DNA of 64,000 nt from Nostoc sp. RI_552 (GCA_016124525.1 WGNO01000026.1:1-64000); one strand, 5' to 3'. Positions 1-9,525 are shown, counted from the first letter of the stretch. The notes: generated from the letters alone by a model not told the origin. Program-made: numbers and translations.

Positions 1-127
1 AACGGTCTGAGGATGTCTTTGACAATCTTGGGAAATGAATTTATAATCATTATCAATTATTCTATTTTAATACTTCGCCCAGAATTTACCATATTTTGGG
101 CTATTTTTATCACCTCTTTCTTAACAT

Positions 128-776
128 TCAACACTTGTGGGGGTTAAATAAATATTTAAATTTAACTGGATTAAGCAAAGTTGCGGGTGTAAGTTTGGCG
201 TTAAATGGTTGTGCTTTTGGAATGAATTCGTTTAATTCTTTAACTAGAAGATGTACTGTTGTAGAAGGATTATCACTTTCTGGGTTGGGTGGATTATATT
301 CTTGTAGAAGATTTTCAGCGTTTTTAATGGCAGTAGTTTGTAAATGTTCTATTTGTTCATAAATTTGATGACTATTTTTAGTATATTTTTTCAAGTGTCC
401 TGTTAATTTCTTAATGTAATCTTGTCTGGGAAGTCCGGTATTGAGAAATTCAAAATGTAAAACGTACCATAATTCAAAAGCTTCATTGGAATAAGCAACT
501 TTAAATCCTGCTCTTTCAGCATTTGCTATTGCATTGTTAAAATCTTGCTGTGGGACATTATCTCGGTCAAATACACACCAAACTTGGTCATATTCTCCTT
601 TATTTTTAGTATTCAATTCTTCGGCTTTTTCTACCAGCTTACCTTGGATTAAAGCCGAATCCTTGCACATCAATTACATCTTTCGGAACAGGAAAAGATT
701 TAAAGTAGTTTGGTTCAGTTTCTTTACCTTCACAGACAATTAAAAATTTTTTTCGTAATTTCCGGGTTCCAACTTT
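128..776 (-). pseudogene. RloB-like protein, fused upstream and frameshifted
   Basis: The conserved RloB start (KKFLIVCEGKETEPNYF) is read in the same frame as the RloA fragment. That frame stops at 639-641, and the remaining ~170 residues (EYDQVWCVFDRDNVP, then FELWYVLHFE) continue in another minus-strand frame from about 665 to 128. The frameshift therefore falls around 640-670. The acidic CEGKETEP and VFDRD motifs are the expected Toprim-like features of RloB. Together with the truncated RloA this is a decayed defence locus. A sequencing error could explain the frameshift, but not the missing half of RloA. Confidence 0.65.
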
Positions 777-1325
777 ATTAAATTGAGCAGCTACTGATAT
801 AAACAGTGCATTTTCTCTAGTTTTTGATTGAATGTCTTCGCCTTGAAAATTTTTAGATATATTGAATTTTTGATAATCACGTTCAAAAAGCCGAGTCTGT
901 GTTTTTTTAGGCACATAAAATAACCATTGTGAAACAATATTTTTTTGACTAGCTTTAAAACCATATCGATATGTTTTATCATCTAAAATAAATACAATCT
1001 CAAATAAAGATGGTTGGGTTTCAGTTTCGGTGCTAAGTGCAAATGGTTCTACACCTATTGGTTCTGTAATCTGAGTTTCTTTAGAGGAGTTAATCATAAA
1101 CCATTTCATAAACTTCATGGCTTTTGCTAAATTACTTTTACCGCTAGCATTAGCACCATAAATGGCAGCACTTTTAAGTAATGTTAGTTGCTCATCTACA
1201 ACAAAAGTATTGTGTTCATGAGTTTTTGTGTCTTTGGCGACAATATTAGCCCCTTTCATGCTAAAGGTGACTTTATCTTTAAATGATCTGTAATTACCAA
1301 TACTAAACTCTATGAGCATAGTCAA
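777..1325 (-). pseudogene. RloA-like AAA ATPase, N-terminal fragment
   Basis: About 183 codons encode the start of an AAA/ABC-type ATPase of the RloA/AAA_15 kind: the opening IEFSIGNYRSFKD is typical, and a Walker A motif GANASGKSN lies at residues 57-65. Family members run to about 400 residues with Walker B and signature motifs; those are missing here. After residue 183 (SVAAQFN) the frame runs without a stop into the start of a RloB-like protein, so an internal deletion has fused the two genes. RloA/RloB are accessory proteins linked to restriction loci and thought to act in phage defence. With half of the ATPase gone the protein is probably inactive. The family call is by motif and neighbour only. 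Confidence 0.7.
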
Positions 1326-1472
1326 TTTTTAGGGCTAAAGGGCATATTTGTGATTTTTTCACAAATATCTAGTTTGAGCATAACGGTGATTGAGGGGAGG
1401 GGGTATAATACTGTACTCCAAGTCAGCATGAATAACATGAATAAATTGATGTGAAAGTATCTCTAGATTACA

Positions 1473-3347
1473 ATGAGTGACGGGAGCGTAATCACCCAGA
1501 GAAATGAGATGAATCCTGATGAGTTGTTCCAACAGGGACTCAATAAACAATTGCAAGGTGACTATCTAGAAGCCATAGCAGATTATACTCAAGTCATTGC
1601 AACTCAGCCAGGCCAGGCGGAGGCTTACTATAATAATGGGGGTTTGATTGTCAGCAGTGAACCTAGAGATTATTATGGGGCGATGGCCGACTTTAATCAG
1701 GTTGTAGGTATAAATCCAATTCTGTCCAGTGTATATTACAATCGTGGTAATGCTCGTTACTTTTTAGGGGACTATGAGGGTGCTATTGCTGATTTCAATC
1801 AAGCTATAGAAATTGAGCCAGATTTTGCTGAGTCATATCACGGTCGGGGTAATGCCTACTTGGGTTTACAGAACTATAACCAAGCGATCGCTGATTATCA
1901 ACAGTCCATAGAAAAAAATCCTGACTTAGCTAGTCAAATCCACATTGATATTGCTAAAGCTTTGCATAATGGGGGTGTAGAGCATTATCATGCCAGTAAT
2001 TATCAAGGAGCGATAGCTAATTTTGAACAAGCTTTAGAATGGTATCCTGATTTTGCCCCAGCTTACAGCAGCATGGGTAATGTTTACTATATTTTAGGAG
2101 ACTATGAGCAAGCCATCGCCAACCATAACCGCGCCTTGGAATTAGATCCCCACTTAGCCGCAGCCTACCATAATCGAGGTAATGCTCACTATGGGTTAGG
2201 AAACAATCAAGACGCTATAGAAAATTACAACCATGCTCTGCAAATTAGCCCTAAGTTTGCTGAAGCTTACTACAATCGGGGTCTTGTTTATGCTCATCTC
2301 AAAAATTTTTTACAAGCAATTGCCGACTTTAACCAAGCACTCATCCTCAACCCTGATGATCTACAAGCATACTCTCAACGGGGTTTAGTGCGAGAAACTT
2401 TAGGACAATATCACCAAGCTCTAGAAGATTACAGCCAGGCATTACAAAAAAACCCTACTTTGCCTTCAGTGTACAGCTTCCGGGGCAATATTCGCTGCCT
2501 ATTGGGAGATTATCAAGGAGCAATTGACGATTGTAATCAAGCTATAAAACTTCATCCTTATCTAGCTCAAGCATACTGCCATCGTGCCACAGCTCGCCGT
2601 GGTCTGGGAGATTATCAAGGAGCAACCCAAGACTATACTATGGCATTAAAAATTAATTCTAATTTAGCTGAAGCTTATTATGGCCGAGGTATTATCTACG
2701 CAATTATGCAAGACTTCCCCGCCGCAGTTGCAGATAACACTGAAGCAATAAAGCTTTGCACTGAATTTTCCCCAGCTTACTGCAATCGGGGTAATGCTCA
2801 TTGTCTGTTGGGAAATGAAAATCAGGCAATGGCAGATTATAATCAGGCATTACAAATAAATCCTGACCTCATAGAAGCTTATTACAATCGGGCTTCTCTG
2901 CGCTATACACTCAAAAACTATGAAGGTGCAGTTGCAGATTACACCCAAGCAATAGAAAGAAATCCTCAGTCTGCTAAATTTTATAGCGATCGCGCCAATG
3001 CTCGCTTTGCTCTGCAAGACTATCAAGCAGCAATAGAAGACTATACTCAAGCCCTGGCTATTGACTCTACTCAGGGTGAAGATTGGTATAATTTGGGTCG
3101 TAGTCTTTTCATGGTGGGAGAGTTAACAGCCGCTTTGGCTAATTTGAGCCAAGCCTTACAACGTCAACCTTATTGGGCTTCAGCCTATATGCTCCGGGCT
3201 GATATCCGCCGTCAGTTAAAAGACTATCACGGTGCAATTGCTGATTTCCAAAAATCTGCCGACATATACTATGGAGAAGGAAACATACAGTATTATCAAC
3301 AAATTCTTGAGTTAATCGAAGAAATTTACGTAATTGGTAGTTTTTAA
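1473..3347 (+). CDS. Large TPR-repeat protein
   Basis: This 624-residue protein is built almost wholly of about 16-17 tetratricopeptide repeats of 34 residues, with the recurring pattern AYYNRGNA..LGDY.GAIADYNQAL.INP. No catalytic domain, signal peptide or membrane segment is visible, so it is most likely a cytoplasmic protein-interaction scaffold. The ATG lies in a GAGTGACGG context; a second Met at codon 13 (ATGAATCCTGATG) is an alternative start. The repeats are close to one another in sequence, as expected for recent internal duplication. Partners cannot be inferred. It stands alone, divergent from the RloAB remnant and upstream of the RGSGR ORF. Confidence 0.85.
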   Translation: MSDGSVITQRNEMNPDELFQQGLNKQLQGDYLEAIADYTQVIATQPGQAEAYYNNGGLIVSSEPRDYYGAMADFNQVVGINPILSSVYYNRGNARYFLGDYEGAIADFNQAIEIEPDFAESYHGRGNAYLGLQNYNQAIADYQQSIEKNPDLASQIHIDIAKALHNGGVEHYHASNYQGAIANFEQALEWYPDFAPAYSSMGNVYYILGDYEQAIANHNRALELDPHLAAAYHNRGNAHYGLGNNQDAIENYNHALQISPKFAEAYYNRGLVYAHLKNFLQAIADFNQALILNPDDLQAYSQRGLVRETLGQYHQALEDYSQALQKNPTLPSVYSFRGNIRCLLGDYQGAIDDCNQAIKLHPYLAQAYCHRATARRGLGDYQGATQDYTMALKINSNLAEAYYGRGIIYAIMQDFPAAVADNTEAIKLCTEFSPAYCNRGNAHCLLGNENQAMADYNQALQINPDLIEAYYNRASLRYTLKNYEGAVADYTQAIERNPQSAKFYSDRANARFALQDYQAAIEDYTQALAIDSTQGEDWYNLGRSLFMVGELTAALANLSQALQRQPYWASAYMLRADIRRQLKDYHGAIADFQKSADIYYGEGNIQYYQQILELIEEIYVIGSF

Positions 3348-3526
3348 GATTTCTTTGCCATTGGCTCGGGTACTGCGCCCCACGCACTCATGGTTTGGTA
3401 ATGTGACCTGTAATGCTGTTTCTTAGCTCATGGTATTGCTAGAATAAAGTCAAAGCTTTTTGGAATCTTCTCTTCGTAAACTTCCTGTGCTTGTAGGAAT
3501 TACTATTAACTTACCAAACTAACATT

Positions 3527-3694
3527 ATGAATCGCTTGACCTCTGACTTCTTTGTAGGTTCACAAGCGGCTATTCCATCTCTGGCTATTTCTCAGAGAAC
3601 TGATAGTGCTATACACCTACCTGTTGGTAACTTTATGTATGACAGTGGACTTTACTTTGATCGTGGATCTGGACGCATTGGGCACGGTTGCTAA
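3527..3694 (+). CDS. Small ORF with RGSGR pentapeptide (PatX/PatS-like candidate)
   Basis: ATG at 3527 opens a 55-codon frame ending TAA at 3692-3694. It contains D-R-G-S-G-R-I-G-H-G-C at its C-terminus; RGSGR is residues 46-50 (3662-3676). RGSGR is the HetR-binding pentapeptide of PatS and HetN, and near-C-terminal RGSGR is the hallmark of PatX, a small HetR-linked protein described across filamentous cyanobacteria. Against PatX: the known proteins have a hydrophobic N-terminus, which is not evident here, and I see no clear TCCGGA (DIF1) or GTAN8TAC box just upstream. The in-frame upstream stop is at 3494, so little N-terminal extension is possible. The rest of 3348-3969 shows no other gene. 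Coding status is likely but unproven. Confidence 0.45.
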   Translation: MNRLTSDFFVGSQAAIPSLAISQRTDSAIHLPVGNFMYDSGLYFDRGSGRIGHGC

Positions 3695-3969
3695 ATTCCC
3701 ATCATCAACTAGAAACTTTTCTCATTTGAGTAATTACTAAAATATTCATCCGAGAAATTAGGCAATGCGATTGCTTCCGGAACTTCGCCCCGCGCAATCG
3801 CACCAGATCGTCATTTACCGCGGGTCATCTACCAGTTTATGACCTGTTGTTTTATATTAGCCTATATTAATGGACACCACACGGATAAATGTCATAAAAT
3901 ATCTAATAAAGTATTTAAATTGAATAATTTTCACATTTTTATATTTCCCAGAAAAAATAATTTCACAAA

Positions 3970-4434
3970 ATGGCTCAAGAAATTGAACGTAAATACTTAC
4001 TTAAAGATGATAGTTGGCGAGACTTAGCGCCAGGAACTGTATATTGTCAAGGATACATTGCCACACAAGACAAAGTTACTGTACGTGTACGTATAGCAGG
4101 ACAACAAGGTTATTTGACAATTAAAGGGCCTAGCGTTGATTGTTCAAGATTAGAGTTTGAGTATCCCATCCCTGTAGAAGATGCTCAAGAGATGCTGAAT
4201 ACATTGTGTCAAAAACCTTTGATTGAAAAAATTAGATACAAAGTAGAGTGGGATGGTTTGATTTGGGAAATAGACGAGTTTTATGGTCTTAATGAAGGAC
4301 TGATTTTAGCAGAAGTTGAACTCAATGATGCAAATCAACAGATTTCCCTTCCTCCTTGGATTGGTGAGGAAGTATCCCACCACCGCAAATATTTCAACAG
4401 CTATTTAGTAAAACACCCATTTTCACAATGGTGA
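3970..4434 (+). CDS. CYTH domain phosphohydrolase
   Basis: The 154-residue protein begins with the CYTH signature E-I-E-R-K-Y-L (the ExExK metal and triphosphate-binding motif). It continues with the usual alternating basic and acidic strands (VRVRIAGQQGYLTIKG, then RLEFEYPIP, IRYKVEWDGLIWEID, LAEVELN). CYTH enzymes form a triphosphate tunnel and hydrolyse inorganic triphosphate or thiamine triphosphate; the cyanobacterial single-domain members are usually annotated as adenylate cyclase or triphosphatase. Length and motif set are complete. Substrate cannot be decided from sequence. Confidence 0.85.
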   Translation: MAQEIERKYLLKDDSWRDLAPGTVYCQGYIATQDKVTVRVRIAGQQGYLTIKGPSVDCSRLEFEYPIPVEDAQEMLNTLCQKPLIEKIRYKVEWDGLIWEIDEFYGLNEGLILAEVELNDANQQISLPPWIGEEVSHHRKYFNSYLVKHPFSQW

Positions 4435-4484
4435 TTTGGTGTATATCCGCACTTTGCTTATAAATCCTTTGGCAAAATATAAAT

Positions 4485-4853
4485 ATGATTTTTCAATATA
4501 CCGAAGCACTGGTCACTGTAGCATCTATTAATTTTGAAAATTTGGTCAGCTTCTATACCCAATTTCTTAATCAAAAACCATCCTCTTTCATGCCAAATAT
4601 CTACGCAGAATTTTCACTTCCTGGTGTACGCTTGGGTATTTTTAAACCGCAAAAAAAACACACATCGGAATTTGCCACCTCAGCCAACAGTAAGATGAGT
4701 TTGTGTTTAGAAGTGAGTAATTTAGAAGCAGCCATCGCTCATATAGAAAACTTAGGCTACCCACCCCCCGGAGAAATCTCCACAGCCTCCCATGGTAGAG
4801 AAATTTATGCTTACGACCCTGACGGCAATCGGTTAATCCTACATCAAAAGTGA
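4485..4853 (+). CDS. VOC (glyoxalase/bleomycin-resistance) family protein
   Basis: The 122-residue protein has the fold pattern of a single vicinal-oxygen-chelate unit pair: an N-terminal strand and helix (ALVTVASINFENLVSFYTQFL), a central strand (VRLGIFKP), LCLEVSNLEAAIAHIENLG, and the closing motif EIYAYDPDGNRLILHQ with the acidic metal ligand region. Members are metal-dependent lyases, dioxygenases or binding proteins. The specific reaction cannot be predicted. A hairpin follows the stop codon directly. Confidence 0.8.
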   Translation: MIFQYTEALVTVASINFENLVSFYTQFLNQKPSSFMPNIYAEFSLPGVRLGIFKPQKKHTSEFATSANSKMSLCLEVSNLEAAIAHIENLGYPPPGEISTASHGREIYAYDPDGNRLILHQK

Positions 4854-4863
4854 TGAGTAGTAA

Positions 4864-4881
4864 AGCAAAGAAAACTTTGCT
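4864..4881 (+). terminator. Hairpin after the VOC gene
   Basis: AGCAAAG and CTTTGCT form a perfect 7-bp stem around an AAAA loop, 11 bases after the VOC stop codon. There is no clean T run behind it, so it may be a weak terminator or a transcript-end stabiliser. Confidence 0.5.
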
Positions 4882-4941
4882 ATGTCTTTCCCTATCATTG
4901 CCACCTCATGTGTTACAATGGGAGGCTATTAGTAAATAAAT

Positions 4942-5826
4942 ATGTCTTTAACTCAAAACTATAAACTAAACCTAATTCAATGGTATCCAGGCCATATTGC
5001 CAAAGCGGAAAAGCAGCTCAAAGAACAGCTGACACGGGTAGATGTAGTCCTGGAAGTAAGAGACGCGCGCATACCTTTGTCCACACATCACCCCCAAATA
5101 GATGAATGGGTGGGAAACAAAACCCGTATCTTAGTATTAAACCGATTAGATATGATTCCGCCCCCAGTGCGATCGCTTTGGGTGGATTGGTTTAAACATC
5201 AAGATCAAGTTGCCTATTTTACTAATGCTCAAAAAGGTCAAGGTGTAGTTGCTATTGCCAAAGCCGCTCAAGCAGCAGGAGTAAAACTGAATCAAAGAAG
5301 ACACGAACGGGGAATGTTGCCTCGTCCAGTGCGGGCTGTAGTCATTGGTTTTCCCAACGTCGGTAAATCAGCCTTAATTAACCGTCTTCTAGGAAAGCGA
5401 GTAGTAGAAAGTGCCGCCCGTCCAGGGGTAACTCGCTCCTTGCGTTGGGTGAGAATTTCTGAACAGTTAGAATTATTAGATGCTCCGGGAGTGATTCCTT
5501 TAAAAATGGGCAATCAAGAAGCCGCAGTGAAACTAGCAATTTGTGATGACATTGGTCAAGCATCTTATGATAATCAGCTAGTAGCATCAGCTTTCATAGA
5601 CTTACTTAATCAACTGCAAGAAACAGCAGGTGAGTTATTACCATCTTCACCTTTATATTCTCGCTACCAAATTGACCCTGTACTGTACACTGGCGAAAGT
5701 TATTTACAAGTCTTAGCAGAACATCGTTACCAAGGTGATGTAGAACGCACAGCCAGACACCTATTAACAGATTTTCGTAAAGGCTTATTAGGTACAATTC
5801 CTCTTGAATTGCCACCTCATCTGTAA
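4942..5826 (+). CDS. ylqF: YlqF/RbgA-type ribosome biogenesis GTPase
   Basis: This 294-residue circularly permuted GTPase opens with the family signature IQWYPGHIAKAEKQL. G motifs appear in permuted order: LNRLDM (G4, NKxD-like, near residue 70), GFPNVGKSALINRL (G1/P-loop, near 135-148), then LDAPGVIPLKM (G3, DxPG). Members bind the large ribosomal subunit and promote late 50S assembly. The C-terminal helical domain is present, so the protein looks complete. The gene is monocistronic, with a short spacer holding a hairpin upstream. Confidence 0.92.
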   Translation: MSLTQNYKLNLIQWYPGHIAKAEKQLKEQLTRVDVVLEVRDARIPLSTHHPQIDEWVGNKTRILVLNRLDMIPPPVRSLWVDWFKHQDQVAYFTNAQKGQGVVAIAKAAQAAGVKLNQRRHERGMLPRPVRAVVIGFPNVGKSALINRLLGKRVVESAARPGVTRSLRWVRISEQLELLDAPGVIPLKMGNQEAAVKLAICDDIGQASYDNQLVASAFIDLLNQLQETAGELLPSSPLYSRYQIDPVLYTGESYLQVLAEHRYQGDVERTARHLLTDFRKGLLGTIPLELPPHL

Positions 5827-5896
5827 ATCAGCATTTCTCGCAACTACCATCATATGGAACTTTCTCACTCACTAAAGCACACAATTTAATAGTATA

Positions 5897-5930
5897 AATC
5901 TTGTGGGGCAAGCATCTTGCCTGCCCTGTG
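5897..5930. repeat. Stem-loop related to the dispersed MITE-like repeat core
   Basis: GGCAAG and CTTGCC (5907-5912 and 5916-5921) pair around CAT, inside AATCTTGTGGGGCAAGC. This resembles the reverse complement of the centre of the ~107-bp repeats at 38.7, 43.7 and 54.7 kb, but the outer parts of those repeats are absent. It lies between the convergent ylqF and nifT genes and may serve as a terminator. Confidence 0.4.
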
Positions 5931-5975
5931 TTTCGCTTAGATCATAAGTGCTTTATATTCATTTACACTTAATTA

Positions 5976-6179
5976 TTAAGCTAACCTTTTAGCTTCCACA
6001 GTTAACGGCAAACTGTCAGTGTCAGGTAATTCAGCAAATTCTAATTCCCAGCCATTTGCTAAAGTTAGAATTATTCCACCATTGCTGTCTGCTTGTTTAA
6101 CAACTTCTTCTTCCAGGTCTTTTTTAGCAACGTAAGCAACTAAATTTCCCGCGTCATTCATCCGCAACATTACTTTCAT
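5976..6179 (-). CDS. nifT: NifT/FixU family protein
   Basis: The 67-residue protein begins MKVMLRMN and contains YVAKKDLEEEVV and a LANGWELEF segment, the pattern of NifT (FixU). NifT is a small protein of unknown biochemical role that is conserved in nif operons and is usually dispensable. I chose the ATG at 6179 rather than the upstream TTG because GAGGAG lies 7 bases in front of it. The start lies inside the 3' end of nifZ (26-bp overlap), so nifV-nifZ-nifT read as one translationally coupled operon. Confidence 0.88.
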   Translation of the reverse strand: MKVMLRMNDAGNLVAYVAKKDLEEEVVKQADSNGGIILTLANGWELEFAELPDTDSLPLTVEAKRLA

Positions 6180-6444
6180 TTGAATTCTCCTCAACGGCTT
6201 CTAGTTCTTTTTTCCGACAACCGACGACGAACCCTGTCTCTAAAAAATGCACTGCATAAATATAGGAAGTTTGTAAATAAGTACCTATACTCGCTATATA
6301 GCCAATATCTCCTTTGTTCCCTAAAACAGCCCCAATTTCTTGACCGGGAAAGGTACCATCGTTTTTGATGAGTTTACGCAGTCTGACTTTTTGACCAATT
6401 TCAAAAACAGGCGGTAAATTTAGCTCTAATTCATCACGTTGCAT
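6154..6444 (-). CDS. nifZ: NifZ
   Basis: The 96-residue protein has the NifZ pattern: an N-terminal [18 protein letters not shown] segment, [22 protein letters not shown], then [20 protein letters not shown]. NifZ helps P-cluster formation on the MoFe protein (NifDK). The start overlaps the end of nifV by 11 bp and the tail overlaps nifT. The acidic, Asn-rich C-terminus is normal for cyanobacterial versions. Confidence 0.88.
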   Translation of the reverse strand: MQRDELELNLPPVFEIGQKVRLRKLIKNDGTFPGQEIGAVLGNKGDIGYIASIGTYLQTSYIYAVHFLETGFVVGCRKKELEAVEENSNESNVADE

Positions 6445-7564
6445 GAGAGTACCTCTGTTCTTTGACCAAGCTCAACAGTTCTTCAACAGTGAGATTGCGT
6501 TTCTGCTTGATGGATTCCTGGCGAACTGCATCTAACACAGATTGGGTTTCCTCTGGGTTGAGGAAAATGTTATTTTGCTGTAACAAAGTCGATACCAAAT
6601 GTCTACCAGAATGTTTACCCACCACTAAACGCCGTTCCCAACCTACTTCTTCCGGCGCAAATGGTTCGTAGGTAAGGGGGTTTTGCAATACACCGTGAGC
6701 ATGAATTCCCGATTCATGAGCGAAGGTATTTTCACCCACAATTGCTTTCCAGGGCGGGACATGAGAATTGGATGCTGAAGCTACCAGTTGTGATAGTTCT
6801 AACAAACGGCGAGTATCAATACCCAAATTAATACCGTAAATACGTTTGATGGACATAACAACTTCTTCTAAAGCTGCATTTCCAGCTCTTTCACCTACAC
6901 CGTTGACTGTGGTATTTACAGATGTAGCTCCAGCTTTGATACCAGCTAAAGCATTAGCAGTTGCTAAACCAAAATCATCATGAGTGTGAATTTCCAAGGG
7001 AATAGACAAAGCTGAAACCAACTGTTTAACTTTGGTGTAGGTGCTGAATGGGTCAAGAATACCTACGGTATCACAAAAGCGAAACCGCGATGCGCCCCAT
7101 TCTTGAGCATTCAGCGCTACATCTAAAAGAAAGTTAGGGTCAGCTCTGGAAGAATCTTCCCCTCCTACTGCGACCCAAAGACCTTGATCAAGGGCAAAAT
7201 TGATACAGTCTTTCAGCCGTTGCAAACTTACCCGCCATTGACCATGAAATTTAGCAGCGATTTGGATTCCAGAAACCGGAATGGCAATGTGTACTCGCTT
7301 TAAACCACAGGTAACTGAAGCTTTAATATCTGAAATTACAGCCCGATTCCAACCGAGAAGCCTCGCTTGCAAACCCAAGTCAGAAATTGCTAAAATGGCG
7401 TGTGTTTCCGCCTCTCCCATTGCTGGAATGCCTACTTCTAATTCAGGAACACCAATAGCATCGAGAAATTGCGCGATCGCTACTTTCTCTTCAAAGGTAA
7501 AAGCAACACCAGCAGCTTGTTCACCATCACGTAATGTAGTGTCATTAATTAAGATTTCATTCAT
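6434..7564 (-). CDS. nifV: Homocitrate synthase
   Basis: This 376-residue member of the isopropylmalate/homocitrate synthase family condenses acetyl-CoA with 2-oxoglutarate to give homocitrate, the organic ligand of FeMo-cofactor. The sequence shows the catalytic [14 protein letters not shown] motif at the N-terminus, the metal-binding HTHDDFGLA, the [13 protein letters not shown] signature, and [10 protein letters not shown] prefer the ATG at 7564 to the one at 7573 because the AGAGGG ribosome site is correctly spaced only for the former. It is the first gene of nifVZT. About 420 bases separate it from the next upstream gene and should hold the promoter. Confidence 0.95.
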   Translation of the reverse strand: MNEILINDTTLRDGEQAAGVAFTFEEKVAIAQFLDAIGVPELEVGIPAMGEAETHAILAISDLGLQARLLGWNRAVISDIKASVTCGLKRVHIAIPVSGIQIAAKFHGQWRVSLQRLKDCINFALDQGLWVAVGGEDSSRADPNFLLDVALNAQEWGASRFRFCDTVGILDPFSTYTKVKQLVSALSIPLEIHTHDDFGLATANALAGIKAGATSVNTTVNGVGERAGNAALEEVVMSIKRIYGINLGIDTRRLLELSQLVASASNSHVPPWKAIVGENTFAHESGIHAHGVLQNPLTYEPFAPEEVGWERRLVVGKHSGRHLVSTLLQQNNIFLNPEETQSVLDAVRQESIKQKRNLTVEELLSLVKEQRYSHAT

Positions 7565-7986
7565 CTCAAACATCCCTCTTAGGAATCATTCTTAATATGC
7601 TGTATGCTTTGGGAGCTTATTTACCTGCAAATTCTGTCATGGTAAATGCCTAATACAAATGCTGAATGATGAATGGTAAATGCTATAAACTCTCAGATTT
7701 AATAGTTCATCTTCATGATTATTAAATCATAGCTAAATACCCACATCATATCTGTATGACAGAGAACCAAATATCGGTATAATTTTAGAATTATTTTTAC
7801 CCTTGATAAATCAGGTATTTTATAATAGCAATTAACTGAGTTAACTATTAGCAAATCCTAGATTTAGCAAAGTAGTAAATATACCAATAAAATCAAAGCC
7901 CGTCTTGGTTTAATCCTATAATTACACCTCATTTATTTGCGGCAACATAGGCAAGTTAACTTACTAAAACTTAGACAACAAATCTG
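7565..7986. other. Intergenic region upstream of nifV
   Basis: This is AT-rich spacer between nifV and the DUF2949 gene, with no credible ORF. It should contain the nifVZT promoter. I searched by eye for GTAN8TAC and found only near misses with nine spacer bases (GTAAATGCCTAATAC), so no regulator site is claimed. Confidence 0.5.
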
Positions 7987-8187
7987 TTAATGATGCTCAT
8001 CTAGCCAATCGAAAATTTGCTCTAGTTGCTGTAAGTTCACTATTCCATATTGCCAGAGAAGCATAGGTAAGGGGCCATTATCAAATTTACGATGTCGTAG
8101 TGCTACAGCAATATCTGCATTTGTCAGTTCGAGTTCCTGATGTAAAAAATTGATAAATTTTCTCTCGCTGTTACAAGTTGTCATCAT
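7987..8187 (-). CDS. DUF2949 family protein
   Basis: The 66-residue cyanobacterial protein matches the DUF2949 pattern: a helical N-terminus (INFLHQELELTNADIAVALR) followed by LPMLLWQYGIVNLQQLEQIFDWL. No function is established. Small genes of this type are common in Nostocales; here it sits between nifV and nifP on the same strand. The first two codons are both ATG, so the start is uncertain by one residue. Confidence 0.75.
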   Translation of the reverse strand: MMTTCNSERKFINFLHQELELTNADIAVALRHRKFDNGPLPMLLWQYGIVNLQQLEQIFDWLDEHH

Positions 8188-8268
8188 CGAAATTGCTCAT
8201 GATCATGTTTGTCGGGCTACGGTCTACAGCGTTAACACGCAGAGATGCACCAAACCCAGAAACCCAGT

Positions 8269-8523
8269 TTAGGAGTTATGTGAATTCCAGCAACGCTCTA
8301 GCCATTCCACTAATTCATGGCGAGAAGCGAGAAACTGTATCACTGTACTGCGAACGAGTATCGCTTCTAGTAAATTATTTACTTGCACTCGTAAAGAACC
8401 ATCGCTGTGACAACAGCAGGGAATCATCAATTCTTGTAAACGCTGACAAATTCCCCAGCGATCGCACAAAGGAATCTGCAACACTTGATCGCCTAGAGGA
8501 TCAGAACTATGAGGTTTTAACAT
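8269..8523 (-). CDS. Conserved small cyanobacterial protein
   Basis: This 84-residue protein is rich in Leu, Cys and Trp (CDRWGICQRLQEL, PCCCHSDGSLRVQVNN, FLASRHELVEWLERCW). The pattern resembles short conserved cyanobacterial hypothetical proteins with an asr/asl-type annotation. The ATG at 8523 lies 24 bases from the stop of nifP, so it probably follows nifP in the same transcript. No domain with known function is recognised. Confidence 0.6.
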   Translation of the reverse strand: MLKPHSSDPLGDQVLQIPLCDRWGICQRLQELMIPCCCHSDGSLRVQVNNLLEAILVRSTVIQFLASRHELVEWLERCWNSHNS

Positions 8524-8546
8524 GATTAATGATTTTTTGTCAACTG

Positions 8547-9371
8547 TTATTTATCCTGGGGTTGAATGTTCAGAGATTGCAATTGTTGTTCTAGTTTCTC
8601 AATCCGGGAAACTAGAGAACTAATCACAGTTCCTTGCTCATCAGGAAGCTTTCCATGTTCTAGGGGATGCAGATTGACGTTTTGTTTGGGGTGAATAATT
8701 CTACCTGGAATCCCCACAACAGTTGCATCTGGGGGCACATCACGCAAAACAATAGAACCTGCACCAATACGGACACCATCCCCAACGTGGATATTTCCCA
8801 AAACTTTCGCACCCGCACCCACCACAACATTTTTCCCCAGAGTGGGATGACGCTTACCACTTTCTTTACCGGTGCCACCAAGGGTAACGCCTTGGTAAAT
8901 GAGCGTATAATTTCCCACAATGGCAGTTTCACCAATGACAACACCCATACCATGGTCGATAAATACACCTTTACCAACCTCTGCACCAGGGTGAATTTCA
9001 ATTCCTGTTAAAAACCGACCCAAGTGAGAAATCAAACGCGGGATGAAAACTACTCCCCGACAGTGTAACCAATGGGCTACACGATGCAAACATAGTGCGT
9101 GCAACCCCGGATAACAAAACACCACTTCTAGCCAATTACGTGCCGCTGGATCGCGTTCAAAGATGATTTTAAAATCACTCCATAACAATTTTAAAAAAGC
9201 ACCAGAGAACAGATTTTTCAGCACAGATGTATTTTGAGAACGTGGTTCCATTCCAGCCTGATTATTTTCGATACTCTTTAATGACTGTTGCATCGGTAGT
9301 GTTTCGTTAAAAGAGCCATGTGCTATTTTTATGCTTATATCAGGTAACTCCCAACTAGACGCTACGACCAA
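8547..9371 (-). CDS. nifP: Serine O-acetyltransferase (NifP-type)
   Basis: The 274-residue protein contains the CysE core: [20 protein letters not shown], then a left-handed beta-helix of hexapeptide repeats ([49 protein letters not shown]). It makes O-acetylserine, the precursor of cysteine. The catalytic His/Asp of the FIDHG segment are present. Close to nifV/Z/T it corresponds to NifP, which raises cysteine supply for Fe-S cluster synthesis. The first 45-50 residues are not conserved in shorter CysE proteins; Met27 or Met41 may be the real start. A C-terminal coiled-coil tail ([13 protein letters not shown]) is visible. Confidence 0.9.
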   Translation of the reverse strand: MVVASSWELPDISIKIAHGSFNETLPMQQSLKSIENNQAGMEPRSQNTSVLKNLFSGAFLKLLWSDFKIIFERDPAARNWLEVVFCYPGLHALCLHRVAHWLHCRGVVFIPRLISHLGRFLTGIEIHPGAEVGKGVFIDHGMGVVIGETAIVGNYTLIYQGVTLGGTGKESGKRHPTLGKNVVVGAGAKVLGNIHVGDGVRIGAGSIVLRDVPPDATVVGIPGRIIHPKQNVNLHPLEHGKLPDEQGTVISSLVSRIEKLEQQLQSLNIQPQDK

Positions 9372-9459
9372 TCCTGATTGAATTTATTGGATTAATTACA
9401 GCTGTACTCAACTAACTCAAACCCCGATTTTAAATAAATTTAAAATTTCCTTTGGGGTA

Positions 9460-9525
9460 GGGGTGCTAGTGTTTAATAATGGGGGTTCTGGTGTTTTTAG
9501 GGTAGAGGCTTTAGAATTTTTGTAC
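9460..9525 (+). repeat. 22-bp tandem array, copy 1 (upstream of nifP)
   Basis: Three adjoining 22-bp units start at 9460, 9482 and 9504. The first two share GGGGT-CT-GTGTTT; the third ends in TTTGTACTC(A). The same unit length, G-rich start and GTACTCA end recur at 11,805-11,870 (other strand) and 61,937-62,002. There is no spacer between units, so this is not a CRISPR array. The 9372-9982 gap holds nothing else I can name; a second TTGTACTCA occurs at 9594-9602. Confidence 0.6.

Noticed and set aside
3839-4027. 62-codon ORF upstream of the CYTH gene
   Set aside because: It overlaps the CYTH start in another frame, and its translation has no coding character.
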